Made by a program: the position numbers and the translations under genes
Notes under the pieces: model-generated
What the model was told of the DNA's origin: nothing
Databases searched by the model: none
The model's input: only the letters and a program-made list of their open reading frames with translations
NCBI GenBank assembly: GCA_013298165.1
Contig: JAAFJU010000031.1
Span: 1 to 37,849, forward strand
Direction of reading: 5' to 3'
Source of the DNA: Synechococcales cyanobacterium bin31.maxbin.ball.101
Lineage (GTDB): Bacteria > Cyanobacteriota > Cyanobacteriia > Leptolyngbyales > Leptolyngbyaceae
Length of the DNA stretch: 37,849 nucleotides
Part shown: positions 1 through 7,813 of the stretch, one piece after another
Position numbering within the stretch: position 1 is the first letter of the stretch
Layout of the letters: each line of letters starts with the position of its first letter

Positions 1-1
1 T

Positions 2-133
2 GCGACTTCGGGCTACAGTTCGCCCGGAGCCTACTCCTCCCGCATTGCCAACGTCTCCTCGATTCTGGTCTGCCACAAGCAGCAAACCCGGAACAGCCAA
101 AAGGCCCTCGGTCGTCTGAGTACCCTTCGCTAA
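2..133 (+). CDS. 3' end of an unidentified protein (5' truncated by window)
   Basis: An open frame runs from the window edge to a TAA at 131-133 and gives 43 residues ending KALGRLSTLR. All three + frames are open over this short stretch. This frame was chosen because its third codon positions are strongly C/G-rich, like the confident genes nearby. No domain is recognised. It would be convergent with the small gene at 149-433. The call is tentative, since the fragment is too short to exclude chance. Confidence 0.35.
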   Translation, partial: ATSGYSSPGAYSSRIANVSSILVCHKQQTRNSQKALGRLSTLR

Positions 134-148
134 GTTAGGACCACTAAA

Positions 149-433
149 TTAGTGGGGGCAGGGTGGGGCCGAAATCGATCGGTCCAGCCATGCCGTTGCC
201 TGCTGAAGGTGTGCTAACGCCTGTTCGCTATCCCCTTTCAGCAGATAGACTAACGCCACCGCTGCTTGCTCCTGGGCACGGGCTGGACGATTCGATTGAA
301 GACGGTGCCAGTCCTTATGGCCGATCGCCGATCGTTGAGCCAGCGCTTGAGCGAGTTCTAACGTTTCCAGACTAGGATCAACCAATGTCGCCGCCGATGG
401 GGTGGTGGATTGCATCATTGAGTTTAAAACCAT
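149..433 (-). CDS. DUF6439-like small cyanobacterial protein
   Basis: This small soluble protein of about 94 residues has the pattern LETLELAQALAQ, then KDWHRLQSNRPARAQEQAA, a helical ALVYLLKG segment, and a C-terminus AWLDRSISAPPCPH. That arrangement matches my memory of the cyanobacterial DUF6439 family, whose function is unknown. The helical repeat-like core (EQALAHLQQA) resembles a TPR fragment. Possible starts are GTG at 436, ATG at 433, and ATG at 418 or 415. The last two fit the usual family length better but have no better ribosome site. The gene is divergent from the coiled-coil gene starting at 454, leaving only about 20-40 bp for both promoters. The TAA lies inside a short palindrome at 141-155. 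Confidence 0.75.
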   Translation of the reverse strand: MVLNSMMQSTTPSAATLVDPSLETLELAQALAQRSAIGHKDWHRLQSNRPARAQEQAAVALVYLLKGDSEQALAHLQQATAWLDRSISAPPCPH

Positions 434-453
434 CACTAAATTCTTCCTTTATT

Positions 454-873
454 ATGCCTTCTGATGCTGTGCCTTCCCCGCCTGAACTCGATGAAATCGG
501 GACAGCGATTCAAGATCTAGAACAACTGCTGACCGATCTGCGCGATCGCTACCAGCAGATCCAAGCCGACGAACCACTCCGATCGCAACTCCAGGAGCAA
601 ATTAATTCCCAGCAACAACAGATCCAAGCCCAGCCCGACCAAAAAGCCAAGCTCAAAGCCGAACTCGCCCAACTCAATGACCAGCTTGACGAAGTTGAAA
701 TGCGTCTAGAAAGTCGTCTGGTCTCCTGGCTAGGGCTGCGGGAGTATTTCTGGCAGATTGTTCGGTTTGGGGGATTCGGACTGTTGCTGGGGTGGGGCTT
801 GACCAGTTGGGCCATGAATGAACGATCGCTCCAACAAAATCCAGCTCCCCTCAAAATCGAACAGTCTAGGTGA
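454..873 (+). CDS. Coiled-coil protein with C-terminal membrane segment
   Basis: The 139-residue product begins MPSDAVPSPPELDEIGTAIQ. Residues about 15-90 are a charged, Gln/Glu/Lys-rich heptad-like coiled coil (repeated LxxQL and QQQQIQAQ). A single hydrophobic stretch, IVRFGGFGLLLGWGLTSW, follows near residues 107-124, and the tail is short and polar. The frame stays open upstream to 385, but that part overlaps the divergent gene, so ATG 454 is preferred. The topology suggests an inner-membrane protein anchored at its C-terminus with a cytoplasmic coiled coil. No family is recognised and the function is unknown. It lies 72 bp upstream of asnS in the same direction and may be cotranscribed with it. 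Confidence 0.7.
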   Translation: MPSDAVPSPPELDEIGTAIQDLEQLLTDLRDRYQQIQADEPLRSQLQEQINSQQQQIQAQPDQKAKLKAELAQLNDQLDEVEMRLESRLVSWLGLREYFWQIVRFGGFGLLLGWGLTSWAMNERSLQQNPAPLKIEQSR

Positions 874-945
874 AATAAATGCCAAACTAGAGCATAGATT
901 TAATCCAACGAGTTAAATCTATCTGCCCTGTTCAGCGTCTTTCCC

Positions 946-2364
946 ATGACTCAGCCCACACAAAATTCTTTCCAAAGCTCTGTTTTTCGTATTTCTCAAG
1001 TTCTGCGTAGTGGTGAACCCGATACCGTCGTCACGATTCGAGGGTGGGTCAGGACGAAGCGAGAACAAAAAACCTTCACGTTCATCGAAGTGAACGATGG
1101 CTCCTCCATGGCGGGCCTGCAAGTGGTCGTGAGTGACACCACTGACGGCTATGCCGAATCCATCAAGCGGATTAACACCGGGGCCTCCGTCGAAATCGAA
1201 GGTAAACTGGTGCCCTCTCCCGGCAAAGGCCAACGCATCGAAATGCAGGCGATCGGCCTTATTGTCCACGGCGAAGCTGACCCAGAAACCTATCCATTGC
1301 AAAAGAAACGCCATTCGTTTGAATTTTTGCGGGACATTGGACATTTGCGATCGCGCACCAATACTCTCAGCGCGGTCTTCCGAGTTCGTAACGCCTGTGC
1401 CGCAGCAGTGCATCAGTTCTTCCAAGAGCGCGGCTTTTTATGGGTGCATACACCAATCTTGACGGCGAGTGACTGTGAAGGGGCCGGAGAAATGTTCTCC
1501 GTGACGCGGTGTGACTTAAATAAGCTGCCGATGAAAGACGGAAAAATGGACTATAGCCAAGACTTTTTTGGCAAACCCACCTATCTGACCGTCAGCGGCC
1601 AACTCGAAGCCGAAATCATGGCCATGGCCTTTAGCGATGTCTACACCTTCGGCCCAACCTTCCGTGCGGAGAACTCCAACACCTCTCGCCATCTCGCCGA
1701 GTTTTGGATGGTGGAGCCAGAGATGGCTTTCTGTGATCTCAAAGGAGACATGGACCTAGCAGAAGCGTTTCTGAAATATGTGTTCAAACATGTAATGGAA
1801 ACTTGCACCGAAGACATGGAGTTTTTCCATCAGCGGATTGACAACACTGTATTAGACACCGCGAATAACATTATTAACAGTGAATTTGCCCGGGTGACGT
1901 ACACCGAAGCGATCGCCCTCCTCGAAAAATCCGACAAAACCTTTGAATACCCCGTGGCCTGGGGCATTGACATGCAATCCGAGCATGAACGCTGGCTCGC
2001 TGAAGACTATTTCAAAAAGCCCGTCATTGTGACCAACTATCCTGTCGGCATCAAAGCCTTCTATATGCGGCTAGATGACGGCGGAGAGACCGTTTCGGCC
2101 ATGGATATCCTGGCACCGAAGATTGGTGAAATCATTGGAGGGTCGCAGCGGGAAGAACGGCTCGATGTGCTGGAAGCTCGAATTCGCGCCCAGGGACTAG
2201 ATCCTGAGGTTTACTGGTGGTACTTAGACTTGCGGCGCTATGGCACAGTACCCCATGCAGGCTTTGGCTTGGGCTTTGAGCGACTGGTGCAATTTATGAC
2301 GGGAATGGCCAATATTCGAGATGTGATTCCATTCCCACGAACGCCAATGAATGTTGAATTCTAA
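946..2364 (+). CDS. asnS: Asparaginyl-tRNA synthetase
   Basis: This cytoplasmic class IIb synthetase charges tRNA-Asn with asparagine using ATP. The 472-residue length is typical of bacterial AsnS. The N-terminal OB-fold anticodon-binding domain ([20 protein letters not shown], about residues 28-47) is followed by the class II catalytic core. Motif 2 is seen in [20 protein letters not shown], and motif 3 in [20 protein letters not shown] near the C-terminus. The ending [10 protein letters not shown] is characteristic of AsnS/AspS, and the [10 protein letters not shown] stretch favours AsnS over AspS. ATG 946 is the first in-frame start. There is no obvious Shine-Dalgarno sequence, which is common in cyanobacteria. 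A strong terminator follows 22 bp after the stop. Confidence 0.97.
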   Translation: MTQPTQNSFQSSVFRISQVLRSGEPDTVVTIRGWVRTKREQKTFTFIEVNDGSSMAGLQVVVSDTTDGYAESIKRINTGASVEIEGKLVPSPGKGQRIEMQAIGLIVHGEADPETYPLQKKRHSFEFLRDIGHLRSRTNTLSAVFRVRNACAAAVHQFFQERGFLWVHTPILTASDCEGAGEMFSVTRCDLNKLPMKDGKMDYSQDFFGKPTYLTVSGQLEAEIMAMAFSDVYTFGPTFRAENSNTSRHLAEFWMVEPEMAFCDLKGDMDLAEAFLKYVFKHVMETCTEDMEFFHQRIDNTVLDTANNIINSEFARVTYTEAIALLEKSDKTFEYPVAWGIDMQSEHERWLAEDYFKKPVIVTNYPVGIKAFYMRLDDGGETVSAMDILAPKIGEIIGGSQREERLDVLEARIRAQGLDPEVYWWYLDLRRYGTVPHAGFGLGFERLVQFMTGMANIRDVIPFPRTPMNVEF

Positions 2365-2386
2365 AATTAACTGAAATAGATTGATT

Positions 2387-2428
2387 AAAAACCTCGTAGG
2401 ATTGCATCAGTGATCTTACGAGGTTTTT
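2387..2428 (+). terminator. Intrinsic terminator after asnS
   Basis: A perfect 12-bp stem, AAAAACCTCGTA (2387-2398) with TACGAGGTTTTT (2417-2428), closes an 18-nt loop. The right arm ends in five Ts and the left arm starts with five As, so it could terminate from either strand. It ends the asnS unit and insulates it from the surface-protein locus. Confidence 0.85.
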
Positions 2429-2872
2429 AATTGATTAGAATCGACCTTAAAAGCTATCCGTAAAAGTACTTGTTTTAAGAATTAAAACAACCCGAAAAAT
2501 CCACTTTTAACATTTTTAAATCATAAAGAGGACACATTTTACTATAAGCAAAAACAATAGATTCGCAATGTTACATTCCTCCCATTCAATGGGTAGATTA
2601 TTGACAGCGATATAGGTTAACTCTTCCCTCCTTTAAAGGAATCAGTCGATCGAACCTATTTCTAGACTTGTTTATTTTGTAAATTTTTCTTTTGATTAAC
2701 TAGCCATTCTGAATATCTCTTTTAGTAGATTCAGACTTTTTTGGCTACTTTCCGGAAGATTTAAAATATCCAGCCATTTACGATTTCAACACCGTAAAAA
2801 CAAGCAGATAGATTCATATTTTACAGGTCTAGTTCGCCCTAATTCATTCCCGATACTGAGCTTTTTGATCTT
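2429..2872 (+). promoter_or_regulatory. Long AT-rich leader of the surface-protein operon
   Basis: This 444-bp stretch has no credible coding frame and is markedly more AT-rich than its surroundings. It must carry the promoter of the gene at 2873. A TTGACA lies at 2601-2606, but no good -10 element sits at the right distance, so no promoter is called. Its length suggests a long 5' untranslated region or several regulatory sites. Confidence 0.5.
2708..2742 (+). terminator. Possible terminator-like hairpin in the leader
   Basis: The arms TCTGAAT (2708-2714) and ATTCAGA (2729-2735) form a 7-bp stem with a 14-nt loop, followed by C and six Ts (2737-2742). The stem is short and AT-rich, so it is weak. 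It lies about 130 bp before the start codon of the first surface gene, which is where an attenuator would sit. No alternative pairing was found. Confidence 0.3.
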
Positions 2873-5404
2873 ATGAACGGCAAGACTTCTTCAGTTTTCC
2901 AGCGTTTGCTGGCCGCGACTCTACTGGTAAGTGGTATTACCGCCCTTGCTGCTCCAGCCTTCGCAGATGGAACTGCTGCTGGAACCTCGATCGATAACAC
3001 TGCGACGGCGACCTACGACAACCCCGACGATCCCACCAAGCCTTTTAACGCCACCTCCAACACCGTGAAAGTCACAGTGGCTGAAGTTGCGGGTATTACA
3101 GTGACGCCTCTGTCTACGATCGATGTCAACGGTGGGAACGTCTTGCCGAACGACATTGTGAACTATGAATTCAAAGTCACCAACGTCGGTAACGACACCA
3201 CTGAGTTCTTCATTCCTGGAACGCCAACGGTTGCAGGTCCTGGTGCGGCCACAGTCGTGCAAATCACTGGATATATTAAGCCCGATGGCACCCGCGTTGA
3301 CTTCCCTACAGCAGTGGCCGTTCCGGCAGGTACTACGAAGACCAGTGCAATTCCTGGATTGCCTGCAATTCCTGGTAGCCCAGTTGGTGTGATCCCCGCA
3401 GGATATGCGATAATCGTGAACGTCCCAACGACGATCAACAACTTGGCCGCGTCCGGTGCAAACGTAGACGTCCGCCTGGGTAACACAGGTGCCAACGACA
3501 ACCTCGCAGGCACTCAAAACCAACCGAACACCGCAACAACGGCAACCGATAAAGTTCGCACCGTAGACTACCTGAGTGAAACTGGAACGACCGCAGGTCC
3601 TGTGGCAGAAGAAAAAGAAGCTGCTGCCTTGCAAACTGTCAAAGTGGGTTCGCTATCCCAGGCATTGGCCACAGTTCTGAAAACCCGCACCAGCTACGTC
3701 CCTAACTCGGTGACGAGCTTGGCGGATGATGTCATTGGCTACGGCTTGGCCCTGAAGGTTGAATCCGCTGCGCCAGTCGGTAGCACCGGAATCACACCCG
3801 GTAAGCTGGTCGGAACTGCCATCAAGGTCGATGGCGCAACGGTCAACCGCGTCTTGGTCTCGGATGCCATTCCTGTACAGACTAAATTGACCGCAGCAGC
3901 GGATGTCACGGTGCCCAATACCAACTGGAAAGCGGTCTATACAACGGATGCCTTAACGGTTCCTGCGATCGCCGCAACCTGGACCAGCACCTTCACCGCC
4001 TCTGCAACTCGCATTGGTTACATCTATGACGCAACCGTCACCCCGTTAGCAGAAGGCGCTAACATCACAGGCTTCGGCTTCAAGGTCGTCACCAGTGGCG
4101 TTCCTGCGGCTTCGACGACGCCCGTCAACATCCTGAACATTGCCCAAGTCTTCGGACAAACCAAAGGCAACGAAGGTCCGACAGCACCCTTGGTGTACGA
4201 CGAATCTGGGGACCAAATGCCCAGCAACTTTAATGACGACGGCAGCACCAATACCTCGACGACGAGCTTGACGCCCGGTTCGCCCGTCGGCAACATTCCC
4301 ACAGGCAACCCCAACGCAACGAACGACGGGATTGACAACACGAATGACAACACGGGTAAAGGTCCCGGTGGTGAAGACAACGTCATCACGATCGCCCTTG
4401 AAGGGTCCATCTTGAATGGTCCGAAGGATGTTCCTGGTGCCGTGGGTCCTAGCGACAACAACAACGACTTCACCAACCGCAGCACACCTGTCGATCCCAA
4501 CACCCCTCCCGGTGGCACGATCGATCCAGCCGCTGTCAACTTCGTGAACAGTGTCAACAACCCCAGTGGCACAGCGACCTTGAGCAATGTCTTAATCGTC
4601 CCTGATACTGCCGCCTTTACTGCCGCTACAGGTGAAACCCTGCCGCCAGATAAGACGACGGTCACGCTGACCTATGGTGGCTCGACAGCTATCTATACCT
4701 TTGATGCAGCCCTTGGAAACTTTGTGTTTACCTCTGGTAATCCCATCACTGTCCCGGCTCTAGCACCGGGTCAAACGATCAACTACACCGTTTCCGTTGA
4801 CTTACCTGCTGGAACACCACTTTCGACCGATACGCTGAAAGGATTCTCAATTCCAATCTACGCTTTTGTCGATAAAGATGGCGATTCTCGTCCTGATGTC
4901 GATGGCACCGAGCCAACGCAAAACCGGACGATCGATCGGGTCTACACCGGATTCCTGCAACTCAAGAAGGAAGCACGAATCTTAGACAAAGATGGTGCAA
5001 CAGTTCTGGTTCCTTTCACCACAGACAGCGCAGCCTTGGCAGGTAAAGGTGCGAAGGATCGATTTATCGAATATCGCATCACCTACAAGAACATCTCGAT
5101 CGCACCAACGGGTACAGGCAACACCACTCTGGATGCCAAGAACGTTGCAGTGATTGAAGATGGCGTCAATGGTGGCAACTCTTGGGCTAAGGACACAGAT
5201 GCCAACAACATCATCGACACCAGCCACAAAATGGGTTCCGTCTCCGTGACCTACGGTGGTCCTGCAAGTGTGACCTACTCCCCAAGTGGTGAACAGACTG
5301 GAACCACGGCAGCCACTGACGTGACCAAGTATGTCCACAAACCGGGCGTGATCATCCAGCCTCAAGACGCTGGAACCTTCGTCTTCCGACGCAAGATCAA
5401 CTAG
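2873..5404 (+). CDS. Secreted DUF11-type surface protein (843 aa)
   Basis: A Sec signal peptide covers residues 1-31, with the predicted cut at APAFA/DG. The mature protein is rich in Thr, Asn, Asp, Gly and Pro and poor in Cys, as is typical of extracellular beta-sandwich proteins. A DUF11-like module (NDIVNYEFKVTNVGN) lies near residues 83-120. Another lies near 690-840 (GFLQLKKEARIL, then FIEYRITYKNIS). An Asp/Asn-rich, possibly calcium-binding stretch (NDGIDNTNDNTGKGPGGEDN) sits near 480-500. The protein ends with a basic/aromatic strand, TFVFRRKIN. There is no LPXTG or barrel anchor, so it is probably released or held by partner proteins. It is the first gene of the surface operon. The domain type is fairly secure, the role is not known. 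Confidence 0.85.
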   Translation: MNGKTSSVFQRLLAATLLVSGITALAAPAFADGTAAGTSIDNTATATYDNPDDPTKPFNATSNTVKVTVAEVAGITVTPLSTIDVNGGNVLPNDIVNYEFKVTNVGNDTTEFFIPGTPTVAGPGAATVVQITGYIKPDGTRVDFPTAVAVPAGTTKTSAIPGLPAIPGSPVGVIPAGYAIIVNVPTTINNLAASGANVDVRLGNTGANDNLAGTQNQPNTATTATDKVRTVDYLSETGTTAGPVAEEKEAAALQTVKVGSLSQALATVLKTRTSYVPNSVTSLADDVIGYGLALKVESAAPVGSTGITPGKLVGTAIKVDGATVNRVLVSDAIPVQTKLTAAADVTVPNTNWKAVYTTDALTVPAIAATWTSTFTASATRIGYIYDATVTPLAEGANITGFGFKVVTSGVPAASTTPVNILNIAQVFGQTKGNEGPTAPLVYDESGDQMPSNFNDDGSTNTSTTSLTPGSPVGNIPTGNPNATNDGIDNTNDNTGKGPGGEDNVITIALEGSILNGPKDVPGAVGPSDNNNDFTNRSTPVDPNTPPGGTIDPAAVNFVNSVNNPSGTATLSNVLIVPDTAAFTAATGETLPPDKTTVTLTYGGSTAIYTFDAALGNFVFTSGNPITVPALAPGQTINYTVSVDLPAGTPLSTDTLKGFSIPIYAFVDKDGDSRPDVDGTEPTQNRTIDRVYTGFLQLKKEARILDKDGATVLVPFTTDSAALAGKGAKDRFIEYRITYKNISIAPTGTGNTTLDAKNVAVIEDGVNGGNSWAKDTDANNIIDTSHKMGSVSVTYGGPASVTYSPSGEQTGTTAATDVTKYVHKPGVIIQPQDAGTFVFRRKIN

Positions 5405-5412
5405 AGAATAAA

Positions 5413-5510
5413 AAATGAGGAATTGAGAATGAAGAATTAAACCCCTTCATTCTCCGTTCTTCGTTCTAAATTCTCAATTCACCATTCACCATTCTAAATT
5501 CTTCATTCCC
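5413..5510. repeat. Degenerate heptamer repeats forming an inverted repeat
   Basis: The gap between the first two surface genes holds AATGAGGAATTGAGAATGAAG on the left and TTCTCAATTC, ACCATTCACCATTC and AATTCTTCATTC on the right. The right half is largely the reverse complement of the left, so the transcript can fold into a long imperfect hairpin. The ATTCACC-type units repeat about every 7 bp. This matches the short tandemly repeated repetitive (STRR) sequences known in cyanobacteria. It may stabilise or separate the mRNA segments. Confidence 0.65.
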
Positions 5511-5524
5511 CAGAGGTACTTCCT

Positions 5525-6070
5525 GTGACTAGATTCTCTACTGCTACGAAACGCTTTGCATTGGTTGCAGTGACCACAGGTGCGATCGCACTGATGGCTC
5601 CCATGAACCAAATTCCACTGTTGGGGCAACTGTTTGATGCGACAGCCGCGATCGCGCAAAATGCTCAACGTCCCGATGTCAAACTCAATCTTGCAGTTGA
5701 ACGTCGTGATGGCGACAACTGGCAGAGCGGTAGCATTAATAATGCGCGTCCCGGCGATGTCCTGCGCTACAGCCTTAAAGGGAAAAATCAAGGCAATCGT
5801 GCTGCGAATAACTTCACCTTAACGCAGGTCATTCCTAGCCGTACCACCTACGTTGCACAGTCTGCAACAGGCAGTGCTCAAATCACCTTCAGCATTGACA
5901 AGGGTAAAACCTACAGCGCTCAACCCATGATTGTGACAAAGCGTGCTGACGGGACAACAGAAAGCCGTCCCGCACCCGCTGAATCCTACACCCATGTGCG
6001 TTGGAAATTCCAGAACGCGATCGAACCGGGCGCAAACCTATCCGCATTTTATCAAGTGCGGGTTCGATAG
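5525..6070 (+). CDS. Small exported DUF11-like protein (181 aa)
   Basis: The start is GTG 5525, with AGAGG about 8 nt upstream. The N-terminus has a basic region, a hydrophobic core and a long extension ending AAIA/QN, giving an unusually long signal peptide of about 44 residues. The mature part is a single DUF11-like beta-sandwich: RPGDVLRYSLKGKNQGNRAA, then FTLTQVIPSRTTYVAQSATG. It ends with an alternating strand, SAFYQVRVR. One domain with almost no linker suggests a minor subunit or adaptor of a larger assembly. It sits between a large DUF11 protein gene and the SdrD-like gene, with hairpins on both sides. Confidence 0.85.
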   Translation: MTRFSTATKRFALVAVTTGAIALMAPMNQIPLLGQLFDATAAIAQNAQRPDVKLNLAVERRDGDNWQSGSINNARPGDVLRYSLKGKNQGNRAANNFTLTQVIPSRTTYVAQSATGSAQITFSIDKGKTYSAQPMIVTKRADGTTESRPAPAESYTHVRWKFQNAIEPGANLSAFYQVRVR

Positions 6071-6087
6071 ACATTCGTTGAAGTATG

Positions 6088-6124
6088 GCCGTCTCTAGAT
6101 CAACTTAGGCGCTCTAGAGACGGC
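6088..6124. other. Perfect 12-bp hairpin between surface genes
   Basis: GCCGTCTCTAGA (6088-6099) and its exact reverse complement (6113-6124) flank a 13-nt loop. There is no T-run after the right arm, so it is not a classical terminator. It may act as an mRNA 3'-end stabiliser or partial terminator between the genes at 5525 and 6212. Confidence 0.65.
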
Positions 6125-6211
6125 ATCTCAACTGTCAGACCCCATGCATCATCGCTTTATTCTCTAGTTTTGTTGCATTGTGCTTCTCCTTCAAACGAGT
6201 TACCGAAAATC

Positions 6212-7813
6212 ATGTCTTCTCCATTGCTGAAATCTCCATTACCTCGATCACGATCGCGATCTAAGACCTTCTCCATGATGACAGCGTTAGCGCTGTCTCC
6301 CGTGACGACCTTAGGACTCGTGACGTTATCAACGGTGTTTCTCGGCCTCTCTAACAGCGCGATCGCTCAGGACAAACCATCCTCCACAAGGGTTGATCTC
6401 TCCAACCAGGCCGAGTACTCCTATGGGGTGGAGCCACAGCCCGGATATTCTGACCCTCCTCTGGAATATCGCGGTAAGACAGCACGAATTGAAGAAAGCT
6501 TCGATCGCTTGATCGATCCATTGGGACGTGTGGTGGGTTGCGCGGGTGAAACGTTGCCTAGCTACAGTGGTTTTAGTGTGGCCTTCTACGATGCAGACCC
6601 CAGCGATCCAACGGGTGCCAGCATCGGTCGCCTCACGCCCATGACCCGCAGTGAATTCCCCGATATTCCCAATAATGGAATTTCGGTCGGCATCCAGCCC
6701 AACGTCGAAAATAATAATCCTTACGCCCTCACGGACGGAACACAAGGGGCGTATAACTTCCTCTTAGACCCGAAGAAAGGTCAACTAGATGTGGGTCGCG
6801 CCTACATTTTGGTGGTGAATACTCCACCAGGTTCAATTTACTCACCCCGCCGGATTCGCATTGTTATGGGTACGCGGGTCGGCAATAAAGTCGCCTACCA
6901 AGCAGTCTCTCTAGATGGCAAACCCCTCGCCTCGACGACGGGTCAATCCACCATTAACGGAACGATCGACATCAATGATGCTGAGACCACGGGTCTGAGC
7001 TTAGCGGTGTTTGATTTGGCCGCAGGCGTCTGTCAAGCTCAAGAGATTCAAATTATTAAATCAGGCGATCGAGCCAGCGCTTCGCCCGGTGACATTGCGA
7101 TTTATCGTTTATCGGTTCGCAACCTATCGAGTGCGCCTATTAAAGACTTAAACGTTACCGATACCCTTCCCGTTGGCTTTAAGTTTGTCGAAGGCTCAGC
7201 TCGGGCGGAATTCCTAGGGGCAAATCAGCCGATCGTCGCCTCCCTCACCGGAAACAACAGCGTCCTATTCACCCTGCCCAATGTCAACCTCCCCGCTGCG
7301 ACCAGCAGCCAAAACCGCCAAACCTTGAACATTGCCTACGGTGCGATGTTGACCCCTGATGCGGTCCGTGGAAACGGCATTAACCTGGCATCGGTGTCGG
7401 GATTGAGAACGGATAATAATCAACCTGTTAAGGATGGTCCTGCAACGCACAAGATGCGGATTACACCGGGAATCTTGGCGGACTGCGGCACGATCATTGG
7501 GCGCGTATTTGAAGACAAAAATTTCGATGGTGAACAGCAAAATAATGAACCCGGCATTCCAAACGCCGTGGTGATTTTGGATGATGGCAACCGAATTACG
7601 ACGGATGCTAACGGCTTATTCTCAGTTGCGAATGTGCAGCCGGGATATCGCAGTGGCGTGCTGGACTTCAGCAGTCTTCCCGGTTACACCCTAGCCCCCA
7701 ACCGGAAATTTAAGGAGCGCAATAGCCAATCGAGATTGGTGAATCTGGCTCCTAGTGGATTAGTGCGGATGAATTTTGCGGTCACACCCGCGTTCCAGGA
7801 GGCAGGGAAATGA
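6212..7813 (+). CDS. Exported DUF11 plus SdrD-like surface protein (533 aa)
   Basis: ATG 6212 was chosen over an upstream TTG at 6170. It gives a long Arg/Ser-rich signal peptide of about 52 residues cut at AIA/QD. Residues about 55-265 form a domain I do not recognise (VEPQPGYSDPPLEYRGK and further). A DUF11 module follows at about 275-400 (SASPGDIAIYRLSVRN, then VTDTLPVGFKFVEGSARAEF). The C-terminal domain at about 423-533 is SdrD/prealbumin-like: IIGRVFEDKNFDGEQQNNEP is the typical calcium-loop start and DDGNRITTDANGLFSVANV follows. The stop overlaps the next start (ATGA), and the Shine-Dalgarno for the barrel gene lies inside this gene. That implies translational coupling, so the two products probably work together. 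Confidence 0.85.
   Translation: MSSPLLKSPLPRSRSRSKTFSMMTALALSPVTTLGLVTLSTVFLGLSNSAIAQDKPSSTRVDLSNQAEYSYGVEPQPGYSDPPLEYRGKTARIEESFDRLIDPLGRVVGCAGETLPSYSGFSVAFYDADPSDPTGASIGRLTPMTRSEFPDIPNNGISVGIQPNVENNNPYALTDGTQGAYNFLLDPKKGQLDVGRAYILVVNTPPGSIYSPRRIRIVMGTRVGNKVAYQAVSLDGKPLASTTGQSTINGTIDINDAETTGLSLAVFDLAAGVCQAQEIQIIKSGDRASASPGDIAIYRLSVRNLSSAPIKDLNVTDTLPVGFKFVEGSARAEFLGANQPIVASLTGNNSVLFTLPNVNLPAATSSQNRQTLNIAYGAMLTPDAVRGNGINLASVSGLRTDNNQPVKDGPATHKMRITPGILADCGTIIGRVFEDKNFDGEQQNNEPGIPNAVVILDDGNRITTDANGLFSVANVQPGYRSGVLDFSSLPGYTLAPNRKFKERNSQSRLVNLAPSGLVRMNFAVTPAFQEAGK
7797..7802 (+). promoter_or_regulatory. Strong Shine-Dalgarno for the barrel gene
   Basis: AGGAGG lies 7 nt before ATG 7810, inside the last codons of the preceding gene. 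Most genes in this window lack such a site. Together with the ATGA stop/start overlap it points to coupled, efficient translation of the barrel protein. Confidence 0.8.

Noticed and set aside
2601-2630. TTGACA as a promoter -35 for the surface operon
   Set aside because: No acceptable -10 hexamer lies 15-19 bp downstream.
2921-5365. Several - strand open frames across the first surface gene
   Set aside because: They are antisense to a Thr/Asn/Gly-rich coding sequence that rarely gives stops on the other strand; no start signals or domains.
5405-5524. CRISPR array
   Set aside because: Units are about 7 bp, degenerate and without unique spacers of constant length.
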